DNA of 7,253 bases from Acetobacteraceae bacterium (GCA_025356735.1 JANXRT010000244.1:1-7253), one strand, 5' to 3'; shown: positions 1 through 6,232, counted from the stretch's first letter. The notes: generated from the sequence alone by a model not told the origin. Made by a program: numbers and translations.

Positions 1-2
1 TG

Positions 3-650
3 TTCATGCGCACCATCCGCGGCAAGGAGCGGCTGCACGTGCTGTATCGCCGCATTGACGACGCATACCTCGACCCGCTGAACTTTCGCGCCGACAGCCT
101 GCTCGGCGTTCCCGGCCTGTTCGATCTGTACCGCGCCGGCAAGGTCACGATCGTCAACGCCCCAGGCACCGGCATCGCCGACGACAAGGCGATCTACGCC
201 TACGTGCCGGCGATCGTTTCCTTCTACACCGGCGAGAAGCCGATCCTCGAGAACGTGCCGACGTTCCGGTGTTCGATCGCCGACGAGCGTGGCCACGTGC
301 TGGACAATTTGCACGAGCTGGTGGTCAAGGAGGTGCATGGCTCGGGCGGCTACGGCATGCTGATCGGCCCCCACGCCAGCCGGCGCGAGCGGCTGGACTT
401 CGCCGAGCGCATCCGCGCCCGCCCCGGCAACTACATCGCCCAGCCGACGCTCGCCCTTTCGACCTGCCCGTCGCTCTGCCCGGAGGGCGTCGCCCCACGC
501 CATGTTGATCTCCGCCCGTTCGTCCTGGTCGGCGACCGGGTGCGTGTGACCCCCGGCGGCCTGACCCGCGTCGCCCTCAAGCGCGGCTCGCTGGTGGTCA
601 ATTCCAGCCAGGGCGGCGGCACCAAGGATACTTGGGTGTTGGAGGACTGA
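3..650 (+). CDS. Circularly permuted ATP-grasp protein (COG2308 type), C-terminal part
   Basis: The reading frame is open to the left edge (codon 3-5 is TTC), so the ATG at position 6 is probably internal. About 215 C-terminal residues are present; the family is usually about 470-480 residues. Signature blocks of this family are visible in order: YLDPLNFRADSLLGVPGL, then GIADDKAIYAYVP, the glycine-rich nucleotide-binding segment VVKEVHGSGGYGM (nt 321-359), PRHVDLRPF, GGLTRVAL, and the terminal VVNSSQGGGTKDTWVLED. ATP-grasp enzymes join a carboxylate to an amine through an acyl phosphate. For this permuted family the substrate is unknown and a peptide or amide ligase role is predicted. It is probably cytoplasmic. 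The stop codon abuts the alpha-E gene start, so the two are very likely co-translated. Family assignment is secure; substrate is not. Confidence 0.93.
   Translation, partial: FMRTIRGKERLHVLYRRIDDAYLDPLNFRADSLLGVPGLFDLYRAGKVTIVNAPGTGIADDKAIYAYVPAIVSFYTGEKPILENVPTFRCSIADERGHVLDNLHELVVKEVHGSGGYGMLIGPHASRRERLDFAERIRARPGNYIAQPTLALSTCPSLCPEGVAPRHVDLRPFVLVGDRVRVTPGGLTRVALKRGSLVVNSSQGGGTKDTWVLED
641..645 (+). promoter_or_regulatory. Ribosome binding site of the alpha-E gene
   Basis: GGAGG lies inside the last codons of the ATP-grasp gene, with a 5-nt gap (ACTGA) to the ATG at 651. It fixes the alpha-E start, and its position inside the upstream gene implies translational coupling. Confidence 0.75.
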
Positions 651-1595
651 ATGCTGGGCCGCACCGCCGCCAACCTCTTCTGGATGTCGCGCTACATGGA
701 GCGGGCTGAGAATATTGCGCGATTGACTGAGGTCGGCCACCGCGTTTCGATGACCCCGGACGTCGGCAGCGGCTACCGCGAGGAGTGGCTGTCCACCCTT
801 GCGGCCGCCGGCTGCCTCGACGCGTTCCGCGCCCGCCACCCCAAGATGACCCCGGCCAACGTGCAGAACTTCCTGCTGTTCGACCGCGCCAACCCATCCT
901 CGATCGCCACCTGCATCGAGGCCGCCCGCCATAACGGCCGCTCCGTGCGCAGCTCGGTGACCAGCGAGATGTGGGAGGCGCTGAACTCCACCTGGATCGA
1001 GTTCTCCGCCTTTCGCCCGGCCGATGTCGGCCCCGGCAAGCTGACCGAGCTGCTCGACTGGGTACGCCAGCATTCGGCGCTGTTCCGCGGCGCCCTGTCC
1101 GGCACCTTTCTACGCGACGAGGGCTTCCACTTCGCCGAACTCGGCGCCTTCATCGAGCGCGCCGACAACACCGCGCGCATCCTCGACGTCAAGTACAGCG
1201 TGCTGCTGCCGACCAACGAGGCGGTCGGCGGCGAGCGCAACCTGTACCAGTGGGAAACCATCCTGCGCTCGGTTTCGGCGCACAAATCCTACCGCCACGT
1301 CTATCACGACCGCTATCGCCCCCATAACGTCGCCGACTTCGTCATCCTGCGGCGCGAGATGCCGCGCAGCCTGCGCTTCTGCATGGACCGGGTGGAACGC
1401 TCCGCATCCTCCCTCGCGGAAATGACCGGCGGCGGCGCAACCTCCCGCCCGCTCGCCGAGGCGGCGCGCAACGCGCTATGCGCCGGTGCCATGGATGCCA
1501 TCTTCCGCCAGGGCCTGCATGAATTTCTGACCGAGTTCCTCAACGGCAACGCCGCCATCGCCGACGCGGTCGCTGAAGACTTTCATTTTGTCTGA
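651..1595 (+). CDS. Alpha-E domain protein (DUF403/COG2307)
   Basis: A 314-residue, mostly helical, cytoplasmic protein close to the usual family length. The N-terminal block FWMSRYMERAENIARL is the hallmark of the family. A related motif recurs later: ERAENIAR at residues 17-24 and ERADNTAR at 169-176, suggesting two related helical units. There is no signal peptide or membrane segment. The gene follows the ATP-grasp gene with no intergenic base and has a good GGAGG site. In many bacteria this family travels with, or is fused to, the permuted ATP-grasp protein, and it is thought to help that enzyme; its biochemical role has not been settled. Third codon positions are strongly G/C, as in its neighbours. 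Confidence 0.93.
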   Translation: MLGRTAANLFWMSRYMERAENIARLTEVGHRVSMTPDVGSGYREEWLSTLAAAGCLDAFRARHPKMTPANVQNFLLFDRANPSSIATCIEAARHNGRSVRSSVTSEMWEALNSTWIEFSAFRPADVGPGKLTELLDWVRQHSALFRGALSGTFLRDEGFHFAELGAFIERADNTARILDVKYSVLLPTNEAVGGERNLYQWETILRSVSAHKSYRHVYHDRYRPHNVADFVILRREMPRSLRFCMDRVERSASSLAEMTGGGATSRPLAEAARNALCAGAMDAIFRQGLHEFLTEFLNGNAAIADAVAEDFHFV

Positions 1596-1610
1596 AACGA
1601 GTTGTCGAGA

Positions 1611-2444
1611 ATGCGCATCGCCATCACCCATATCAGCGAGTACAGCTATGAGGGACCGCGCGCGCCCACCGTGCAGGCGCTGCGCCTGACGCCTGCCCCA
1701 GTGCGCGGCCAGACGGTGGAATCCTGGCAGGTCATCGCCCCCGGCCACGCCACCGCCGCGCGCTACACCGACGGCTTCGGCAACGAGGTCCATCTTGTTG
1801 CCGCGCCCGGCGACCTTGAAATGATTCGGGTCGAAGCCGCCGGCGTGGTCGAGACCAGCGATCTCGGCGGCGTCGCCGGCTTCACCACCGAGGCGGTCAC
1901 CCGCGGCGCCTACCTCCGGCCGACCGCGCCCACCGCATCCAGCCCGGCCATCGAGGCGTTCGCCCGCGCCGAGCTCCGCGACACCAGGCTCGCGACGTTG
2001 CACGGGCTGATGGAGGCGGTGCATGGCCGCGTCGCCTACGTCACCGACAGCACCGACGCCCACACCACCGCCGCCGCCGCCTTCGAGGCCCGGCGCGGAG
2101 TCTGCCAGGACCACGCCCACATCTTCATCAGCGCCGCCCGCGTTCTCGGCATTCCCGCCCGCTATGCGACGGGCTACCTGCTGCTCGATGATCACACCGA
2201 CGCCCCCGCTCATCATGCCTGGGGCGAGGCGTTCGTCGACAACATCGGCTGGATCGGCTTCGACGCCGCCAACAACATCTGTCCGATCGACACGTATGTC
2301 AGATTGGGCGCCGGGCTGGACGCTGTCTCCGCCGCCCCAATCCGTGGCATCCGGCGTGGATCGGGTCGCGAAACCCTGACCGTCACCGTCGAGGTCCGCG
2401 CGCTCGAAAGCCAGATCCAGACGCAAAGCCAAAGCCAGTCATGA
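1611..2444 (+). CDS. Transglutaminase-like cysteine peptidase (COG1305)
   Basis: I chose the ATG at 1611 (277 residues). A TTG at 1602 would add three residues (MSR) and cannot be excluded, since a weak GAAACGAG lies just before it. Residues 1-90 form the beta-rich N-terminal region seen in bacterial transglutaminase-like proteins (ITHISEYSYEGP near the start). The catalytic core follows with Cys165 in RRGVCQDHAHIF, His202 in HHAWGEAFV and Asp218 in GWIGFDAAN, a complete Cys-His-Asp triad. Such proteins usually hydrolyse or transfer amide bonds. No signal peptide is seen, so it is probably cytoplasmic. The C-terminus is a short polar tail rich in Q, S and T, encoded by copies of AAAGCCA. Its stop codon overlaps the Anbu start by 4 bp. 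Its partners suggest it acts on the product of the ATP-grasp enzyme; that is inference. Confidence 0.92.
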   Translation: MRIAITHISEYSYEGPRAPTVQALRLTPAPVRGQTVESWQVIAPGHATAARYTDGFGNEVHLVAAPGDLEMIRVEAAGVVETSDLGGVAGFTTEAVTRGAYLRPTAPTASSPAIEAFARAELRDTRLATLHGLMEAVHGRVAYVTDSTDAHTTAAAAFEARRGVCQDHAHIFISAARVLGIPARYATGYLLLDDHTDAPAHHAWGEAFVDNIGWIGFDAANNICPIDTYVRLGAGLDAVSAAPIRGIRRGSGRETLTVTVEVRALESQIQTQSQSQS

Positions 2445-3199
2445 CCTACTGCGTCGGCCTCCGCCTCGACCAGGGCCTGGTGTTCGCCTCCGACACCCGC
2501 ACCAACGCCGGCTTCGACAACATCGCCGTATTTCGAAAAATGCATGTTTGGGAACGCCGCGCCGACCGCGTCATCGTGCTGCTCTCGGCCGGGAACCTCT
2601 CGGTCTCCCAATCCGTGGTCTCGAAGCTGAACGAGGCGATCGATGCCGCCCTGCAGACCCGCGCCTTCGAGACCACGACGCCATCAATCAACAGCTGCGA
2701 CACCATGTTCCAGGTCGCCCGCATGGTCGGCGAGGCGATCCGGGAAGTCCGCGCCGTCGATGGCCGCGCCCTGGAGGAAGGCGGCAGCCGCTTCTCCGCC
2801 TCCTTCATCCTCGGCGGCCAGATCCAGAACGAGCCGCCCCGGCTGTTCCAGATCTACTCCGAAGGCAACTTCATCGAAGCCACCAAGGATACCCCGTTCT
2901 TCCAAATCGGCGAGCACAAATACGGCAAACCCATCCTCGACCGCGTCAGCCGCCCCGACATGACCCTCGGCGAGGCCGCCAAGGCCGTACTGCTGAGCTT
3001 CGACAGCACGTTGCGGTCCAACCTTTCGGTCGGCATGCCGATCGACCTGCTGCTCTACACCCGCGACACCCTCAAGCTCGGCGAACAACGCCGCATCGCC
3101 GCCGACGACGAGTACTTTCGGCGTTTGTCCAATGGTTGGGCCGACGGCCTGCGCGATGCGTTCGACAGCATCGAAAGCTATGCGCCGGAGCGGGAGTAA
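2441..3199 (+). CDS. anbu: Anbu proteasome-type protease (ancestral beta subunit, COG3484)
   Basis: A 252-residue Ntn-hydrolase of the proteasome superfamily. After removal of Met1 the N-terminal nucleophile would be Thr2 (MTYCVGLRLDQGLVFASDTR), with no propeptide. Asp18 in FASDTRTN and Lys33 in VFRKMHVW match the proteasomal Thr1-Asp17-Lys33 active-site set. LLSAGNLSVSQSVV corresponds to the conserved SAGN region of the family. Length fits Anbu and is longer than HslV. Structural studies of Anbu from other bacteria describe open helical or ring-like assemblies without a dedicated ATPase, and its natural substrate is unclear. The start overlaps the transglutaminase stop (ATGA) and there is no clear Shine-Dalgarno sequence, so translation probably depends on coupling. 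It is the last gene of the operon and faces vapC convergently. Confidence 0.95.
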   Translation: MTYCVGLRLDQGLVFASDTRTNAGFDNIAVFRKMHVWERRADRVIVLLSAGNLSVSQSVVSKLNEAIDAALQTRAFETTTPSINSCDTMFQVARMVGEAIREVRAVDGRALEEGGSRFSASFILGGQIQNEPPRLFQIYSEGNFIEATKDTPFFQIGEHKYGKPILDRVSRPDMTLGEAAKAVLLSFDSTLRSNLSVGMPIDLLLYTRDTLKLGEQRRIAADDEYFRRLSNGWADGLRDAFDSIESYAPERE

Positions 3200-3338
3200 G
3201 AAAGCTTGGGCTCTCCCTCCGCAGGCATTCCAACTGCTCGAAGATGAACAGCCGGAACCTTTGCCTGCCACGCCCAAACCCGCCCCCACGTTCAAGCATG
3301 AGGGCCGTCGCCCCTTGTATCCCCCACACTTAAGTTAG

Positions 3339-3381
3339 GCGCCCCGGGGCGCTAGCCCGGCGGGGTTTGGGGCAGAGCCCC
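3339..3381. repeat. GC-rich palindromic element between convergent genes, possible bidirectional terminator
   Basis: The stretch 3339-3352 is a perfect 14-bp palindrome (GCGCCCCGGGGCGC). It is followed by a hairpin, GGGGC-AGA-GCCCC, at 3369-3381, and more G and C blocks between them could pair in alternative ways. The element sits 140 bases after the Anbu stop and overlaps the 3' end of vapC on the other strand. It looks like the REP-like intergenic elements common in GC-rich alphaproteobacteria, which is recollection rather than a search result. A terminator role is plausible from its position between convergent genes, but there is no T tract. The rest of 3200-3338 holds nothing I can identify. 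Confidence 0.5.
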
Positions 3382-3771
3382 TTGCGTATCCGAGCAGGTA
3401 ACGGATTGAACCGGATATCGCGGCACATTCCGGTCGTCGGAAACAAACACAAGATCCTCTGCGATCGCCTGCGCCATCAGCAGGTGATCGAACGGGTCAC
3501 GGTGATGCATCGCTAACCCGCCAAGCGCCACAAGATGCGCTGTGCCGACATCGAGCCGCGTAAATCCGCTGCGTCGAACTTCATCCACGATTTGCCCGAT
3601 GTCGGCCTCCAGCTTCCCGACCCGCACTTTCACTACGATCTCCCAAAGCGACACCACGCTGACAACAACGTCGTTGCCTGGGTCCTCGATCCTGTCCCGG
3701 ATTGCCCGACCAAGCCGGTCATCATCCGTCAGCCACCAAAGCAAAGCATGGGTGTCGAGCAGCAGCCTCAA
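3352..3771 (-). CDS. vapC: VapC-type PIN-domain ribonuclease toxin
   Basis: A 139-residue PIN domain protein. It opens with the classical MRLLLDTHALLWWL, and the acidic metal-binding residues are in place: Asp6, Glu44 (VSLWEI), Asp92 and Asp95 (HRDPFDHLL) and Asp112/113 (FVSDDRNVP). PIN toxins of this type cut RNA, often tRNA, using Mg2+ or Mn2+. The start is a TTG that shares four bases (TTGA) with the antitoxin stop, and GGAG lies only two bases upstream, so translation is probably coupled. The PIN fold appears complete by about residue 126 (PVQSVTC). The remaining 13 residues (SDTQGALPQTPPG) and the TAG stop come from the GC-rich palindromic element, so the original end was probably different. 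Confidence 0.92.
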   Translation of the reverse strand: MRLLLDTHALLWWLTDDDRLGRAIRDRIEDPGNDVVVSVVSLWEIVVKVRVGKLEADIGQIVDEVRRSGFTRLDVGTAHLVALGGLAMHHRDPFDHLLMAQAIAEDLVFVSDDRNVPRYPVQSVTCSDTQGALPQTPPG

Positions 3772-4046
3772 CTCTCCTCGCCCTCCATCGCCGCCAACAC
3801 GTCCGGCGGCAGCGTGTCGAAGTCTGGCGCCAGGTGAATTTTTCCCCGCAACGCACCCGCCCGGCGACGAGGCGGCTCCGCGCCCGGCGGCGGACGAATT
3901 TCGGCAAGCACCTGGTCATGTGACATCACTAGAAACGACGCGCCTTGCCGAGTTTGGCGCAAGAACCCGGCCAGGTTGCCGCGAAACTCACGCATCCCCA
4001 CCCGCCGCGGCTCCCGTGCCTTCTCGTCCCGCTCCGGATCAGCCAT
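3768..4046 (-). CDS. Phd/YefM-family antitoxin, partner of VapC
   Basis: A 92-residue protein. VGMREFRGNLAGFLRQTRQG at residues 16-35 and the following FLVMSHDQVLAEI match the Phd/YefM DNA-binding fold. The C-terminal segment HLAPDFDTLPPDVLAAMEG resembles the toxin-binding tail of antitoxins paired with VapC. The start at 4046 gives a usual N-terminal extension; the Met at residue 18 is a possible later start but would cut into the fold. The gene precedes and overlaps vapC by 4 bp in the order normal for such modules. Autoregulation through the inverted repeat just upstream (4060-4082) is likely. The antitoxin is expected to bind and block VapC and to be cleared by a cellular protease. Confidence 0.88.
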   Translation of the reverse strand: MADPERDEKAREPRRVGMREFRGNLAGFLRQTRQGASFLVMSHDQVLAEIRPPPGAEPPRRRAGALRGKIHLAPDFDTLPPDVLAAMEGEES

Positions 4047-4059
4047 GACGTACCAAGAA

Positions 4060-4082
4060 TGTGAACACGATTTATGTACACA
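4060..4082 (-). promoter_or_regulatory. Putative operator of the toxin-antitoxin operon
   Basis: Two 8-bp arms, TGTGAACA (4060-4067) and TGTACACA (4075-4082), are inverted repeats with a single mismatch (7 of 8) around a 7-bp AT-rich centre. The element ends 13 bp upstream of the antitoxin ATG and overlaps the predicted -10 region. That is where the Phd/YefM-VapC complex would be expected to bind for autorepression. The binding role is inferred from position and symmetry. Confidence 0.5.
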
Positions 4083-4101
4083 AACTACGATCCGGCGTCA
4101 A
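4073..4101 (-). promoter_or_regulatory. Putative promoter of the antitoxin-toxin operon
   Basis: Reading the minus strand, TTGACG (4101-4096) is followed after exactly 17 bp by TACATA (4078-4073). The -35 is near consensus and the -10 is weak (3 of 6). The local AT richness contrasts with the surroundings, and the overlap with the inverted repeat supports a regulated promoter. Confidence 0.4.
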
Positions 4102-4124
4102 CGACAAATGGAATGTTCGGGCCA

Positions 4125-4137
4125 ACCGACGTTCGGT
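4125..4137. repeat. Short hairpin downstream of the hydrolase remnant
   Basis: ACCGA-CGT-TCGGT forms a 5-bp stem with a 3-base loop, about 20 bp beyond the stop of the minus-strand hydrolase gene and upstream of the antitoxin promoter. A terminator role is possible, but the stem is short and no T run follows. Confidence 0.25.
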
Positions 4138-4157
4138 GGCGCTACGCTCCTCAGGCA

Positions 4158-4721
4158 TCAGTTCACGTTGTCCCGCTGCATGCCCAAATTGACATCAAAG
4201 AATTTCAACGCGGCGTTTCCGATGTATTCGTGCAACTTGGCGCGGCCGATGCCCGGCGCATCGATGCAGGCCTCAGGCCACGTGTCCCGTCCCAGCGCAT
4301 CGCACTCATTGACGAAAATCTCGTGATCGACCAGCCCAGGCAGCACGTCGAGCCTGGCATGTGGCACGTATTGCGCCGCGAACTCCGAATTATCCTTGGG
4401 CGGCGCCTGCGTGTCCCGTGCGCCGACGATGATGTGGGTCGGGATCGTCAGCCGCCGCCCGGCCGCGTCCATGCCGAACCCCGGCATGAAATAGACCATG
4501 TGGTAAGGGATTGAGGCGCTGTCCCGAGGTGCTGCCGGATGGAACATCGTGAACGCCAGATGCCGCCCGTCGGCAGGATCGACATATTCCACCTGCTTCA
4601 TCCCAACCGGATACGAACCGCCTGCCGTCGCAGGTTGGGCGGATGCCTGTCCACCCCCGATCACCAGGCCACAACAGATTGCAATCAGACATACGCTCCG
4701 AACAAACCAAACCGGGCCCAT
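4158..4721 (-). pseudogene. Secreted dienelactone-hydrolase-like protein (COG4188 type) with central deletion
   Basis: From the ATG at 4721 the frame gives 187 residues. A signal peptide is clear: VWFVRSVCLIAICCGLVIGG followed by an ASA cleavage site near residue 29. Then come the family's N-terminal block (VGMKQVEYVDPADGRHLAF, FHPAAPRDSA) and its C-terminal block (PTHIIVGARDTQAPPKD, GLVDHEIFVNECDALGRD, ACIDAPG). These carry what would be the catalytic Asp103 and His133. Between them, around nt 4478-4500, the sequence jumps from IPYHMVYF to MPGFGMDAAG. Relatives I recall are about 320-350 residues and have some 150 more residues here, including the GHSxGG nucleophile elbow. The frame stays open, so the loss is in frame, but the product cannot be an active serine hydrolase. 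In-frame starts at 4784 and 4811 exist; the signal peptide favours 4721. Confidence 0.75.
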
Positions 4722-4996
4722 GCACGGCGCTTGGTACAGCGCCGGACCGTTTCTTTCGTGCGCATCCGTTTTCCCCGATCGCATCAGCTTTCCGCCACCT
4801 ATACCAACCATCCTGAAAGCGGCAGAGCTTCATGAAGAGGCCAAGGACAGCCGTGAAGCGATCGATCCGCCCGCGAAACGCGGAACCATACCGCCACCCG
4901 AAAGCATTCTGAAGGCGCTGGACCGCAAGGCCCGCACGCAAAGCGGCGACAGCAACATCGGAAATTCGCCAGGCCGGGTTGCCCGGGGAGGCAGAA
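4722..4996. other. Gap between divergent genes, no supported gene
   Basis: This stretch must hold the 5' signals of the minus-strand hydrolase remnant and of the plus-strand ATPase-like gene. A 6-bp inverted repeat, GGCGCT-TGGTAC-AGCGCC (4726-4743), lies directly in front of the hydrolase ATG. No convincing -35/-10 pair was found on either strand. One plus-strand frame from about 4799 reads as a hydrophilic peptide (ILKAAELHEEAKDSREAI), but it has no start codon and no family that I recognise. Confidence 0.4.
4985..4991 (+). promoter_or_regulatory. Ribosome binding site deciding the start of the ATPase-like gene
   Basis: GGGGAGG with a 5-nt gap (CAGAA) to the ATG at 4997. It favours this start over the in-frame TTG at 4979, which would lie before the site. 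Confidence 0.75.
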
Positions 4997-6232
4997 ATGC
5001 CGCGACAGCCAAACTGTGCCGCGATCATCGTGGCGGACGCGGCCAACCGGGCTGCTGCGGTCAACGCGGCGGCGGCGGCGATCGCGAAGGACGGTGCGGC
5101 CCTGGTGCGGGTCGGCAATCCTCTCAGCGCGCCGCTCACCCTGCGGCGCCTGTTGATCCAAGTTGACCCGGCCGAGGCGTGGAAGGACAGCGAAGAAGAC
5201 GAAGAAGCGCAGCTCTGCCAGCTTCTGGAACGCCGTGCCGCCGTGGGCCCCGTCGTGCTGGTCATCGAGCAGGCGGAGACGCTGGAGCCTGCCGCCTTGC
5301 TCCCGCTGCAGCGGCTTGCCAGCAACACCGGCTCCATAAAACTCCTGTTTTTCGGCAAGCCTACCTTCTGGTCGTTGCTGGAGGGCGCCGGCCTCACACC
5401 ACTCCGCCGGGCTCTGAATGCGCCGGAAACCAAGCGCCTGGCGGTAATGCCCGAGCCGGAGGCTGTCTTCCCGGCGTTCCCGATCGAGCCGCAACCCCCT
5501 GCCTCCGCTTGGCCGGTCGTGCCGGAGGAGCCACCGGCCGCCGTCACGCCGATGACGGAGCGATGGATCGCGGCGCCCCGGCGATCCCGCCGGCGATGGT
5601 GGATCGGTGGTCTCGTCGGGTTGTTCGTCACTTTCCTGGCGGCGGCCGTACTGGCGCCGGGCGGCCTGTTCTACCGTGCCACGCCGCAGCAGGCGATTTG
5701 GACGCAGGTCGTGACACCGGCGCAGCCATCGCCGCGGCAGGATCGGCCGTTGGCGGTGCAACCGCCGCCATCCGTGCCGGAAGGCCGAACCCGGTCACGG
5801 CAGGCCCCGGCGCCATCCCTGCCCGACGACGCCTCGCCGGCCGCGGGACCGAATAAGGATGCCTTGGCCGAGGCACAACGCGGCACCCGGTTTGATCCGC
5901 CCCGGGCCGCACCACCCCAGGGCGCTCCCTTTGGGACCTCCCAATCAGGCGGCCGTGTCGTCATCCACTACCGTGAACAGCTGGCAACCAGCGAGGCGAT
6001 CAGCCGCCTGATGGCGGAAGCCGCGCCGCTGGCCGCCAGGGTGCAGACGCGCGTGGTCGCCGACACGCCCTCTGCCGCGGAAATACGCTTCTTCCATCCG
6101 GAGGATGGTTCCCGCGCACGCCAACTCGCCAATGCGCTGCATGGCGGCGCGAGCAACTGGCAGGTGCGGGATTTCAGCTTCTATCATCCCAGCCCCTCAG
6201 CCGGCACGGTCGAGGTCTGGGTGCCGAGGTAG
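4997..6232 (+). CDS. Membrane-anchored degenerate ExeA/GspA-like AAA protein with C-terminal extracytoplasmic domain
   Basis: A 411-residue protein in three parts. Residues 1-150 resemble an ExeA/GspA-type AAA ATPase: an initial strand (AAIIVADAANRAA, 8-20) where the P-loop should be, GNPLSAPLTLRRLL, a Walker B-like strand VVLVIEQAE (86-94), then LPLQRLASNTGSIKLLFFGK and a following helix. The P-loop GxxxxGK is absent and the Walker B acids are changed (Glu91, Gln92), so ATP hydrolysis is unlikely. A basic stretch (RRSRRR) precedes one membrane segment at about 201-223, placing the N-terminus in the cytoplasm. A proline-rich linker (about 230-315) leads to a domain at about 320-411 (RVVIHYREQL, AEIRFFHPEDGSRARQLANAL, ending GTVEVWVPR), reminiscent of LytR-C-like or SPOR-like envelope domains. 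The function is unknown; a scaffold or sensor linking cytoplasm and cell envelope is inference. It seems to be a single-gene unit. Confidence 0.8.
   Translation: MPRQPNCAAIIVADAANRAAAVNAAAAAIAKDGAALVRVGNPLSAPLTLRRLLIQVDPAEAWKDSEEDEEAQLCQLLERRAAVGPVVLVIEQAETLEPAALLPLQRLASNTGSIKLLFFGKPTFWSLLEGAGLTPLRRALNAPETKRLAVMPEPEAVFPAFPIEPQPPASAWPVVPEEPPAAVTPMTERWIAAPRRSRRRWWIGGLVGLFVTFLAAAVLAPGGLFYRATPQQAIWTQVVTPAQPSPRQDRPLAVQPPPSVPEGRTRSRQAPAPSLPDDASPAAGPNKDALAEAQRGTRFDPPRAAPPQGAPFGTSQSGGRVVIHYREQLATSEAISRLMAEAAPLAARVQTRVVADTPSAAEIRFFHPEDGSRARQLANALHGGASNWQVRDFSFYHPSPSAGTVEVWVPR

Noticed and set aside
1476..2432. A minus-strand frame of 318 codons opposite the transglutaminase gene
   Set aside because: Low-complexity Gly/Ala/Asp translation; the opposite strand encodes a complete Cys-His-Asp transglutaminase core.
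2548..3333. A plus-strand frame of 261 codons overlapping Anbu in another phase and running past its stop
   Set aside because: Arg/Pro/His-rich translation typical of a shifted frame; Anbu in the other phase carries all of its catalytic residues.
3132..3338. Possible small gene covering the region after Anbu
   Set aside because: It starts inside Anbu in another phase, has no ribosome site, and has a Pro-rich translation without recognisable features.
4799..4996. A plus-strand hydrophilic frame upstream of the ATPase-like gene (AELHEEAKDSREAI region)
   Set aside because: It looks somewhat protein-like but has no start codon in the gap, no ribosome site and no family that I recognise, and it continues out of phase into the ATPase-like gene.
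4390..5631. A long minus-strand frame of over 400 codons opposite the ATPase-like gene and part of the hydrolase
   Set aside because: Its translation is rich in Arg, Ser and Gly with no recognisable motif. The plus-strand gene has a good ribosome site, a membrane segment and an ordered domain layout. It is a shadow frame of GC-rich DNA.
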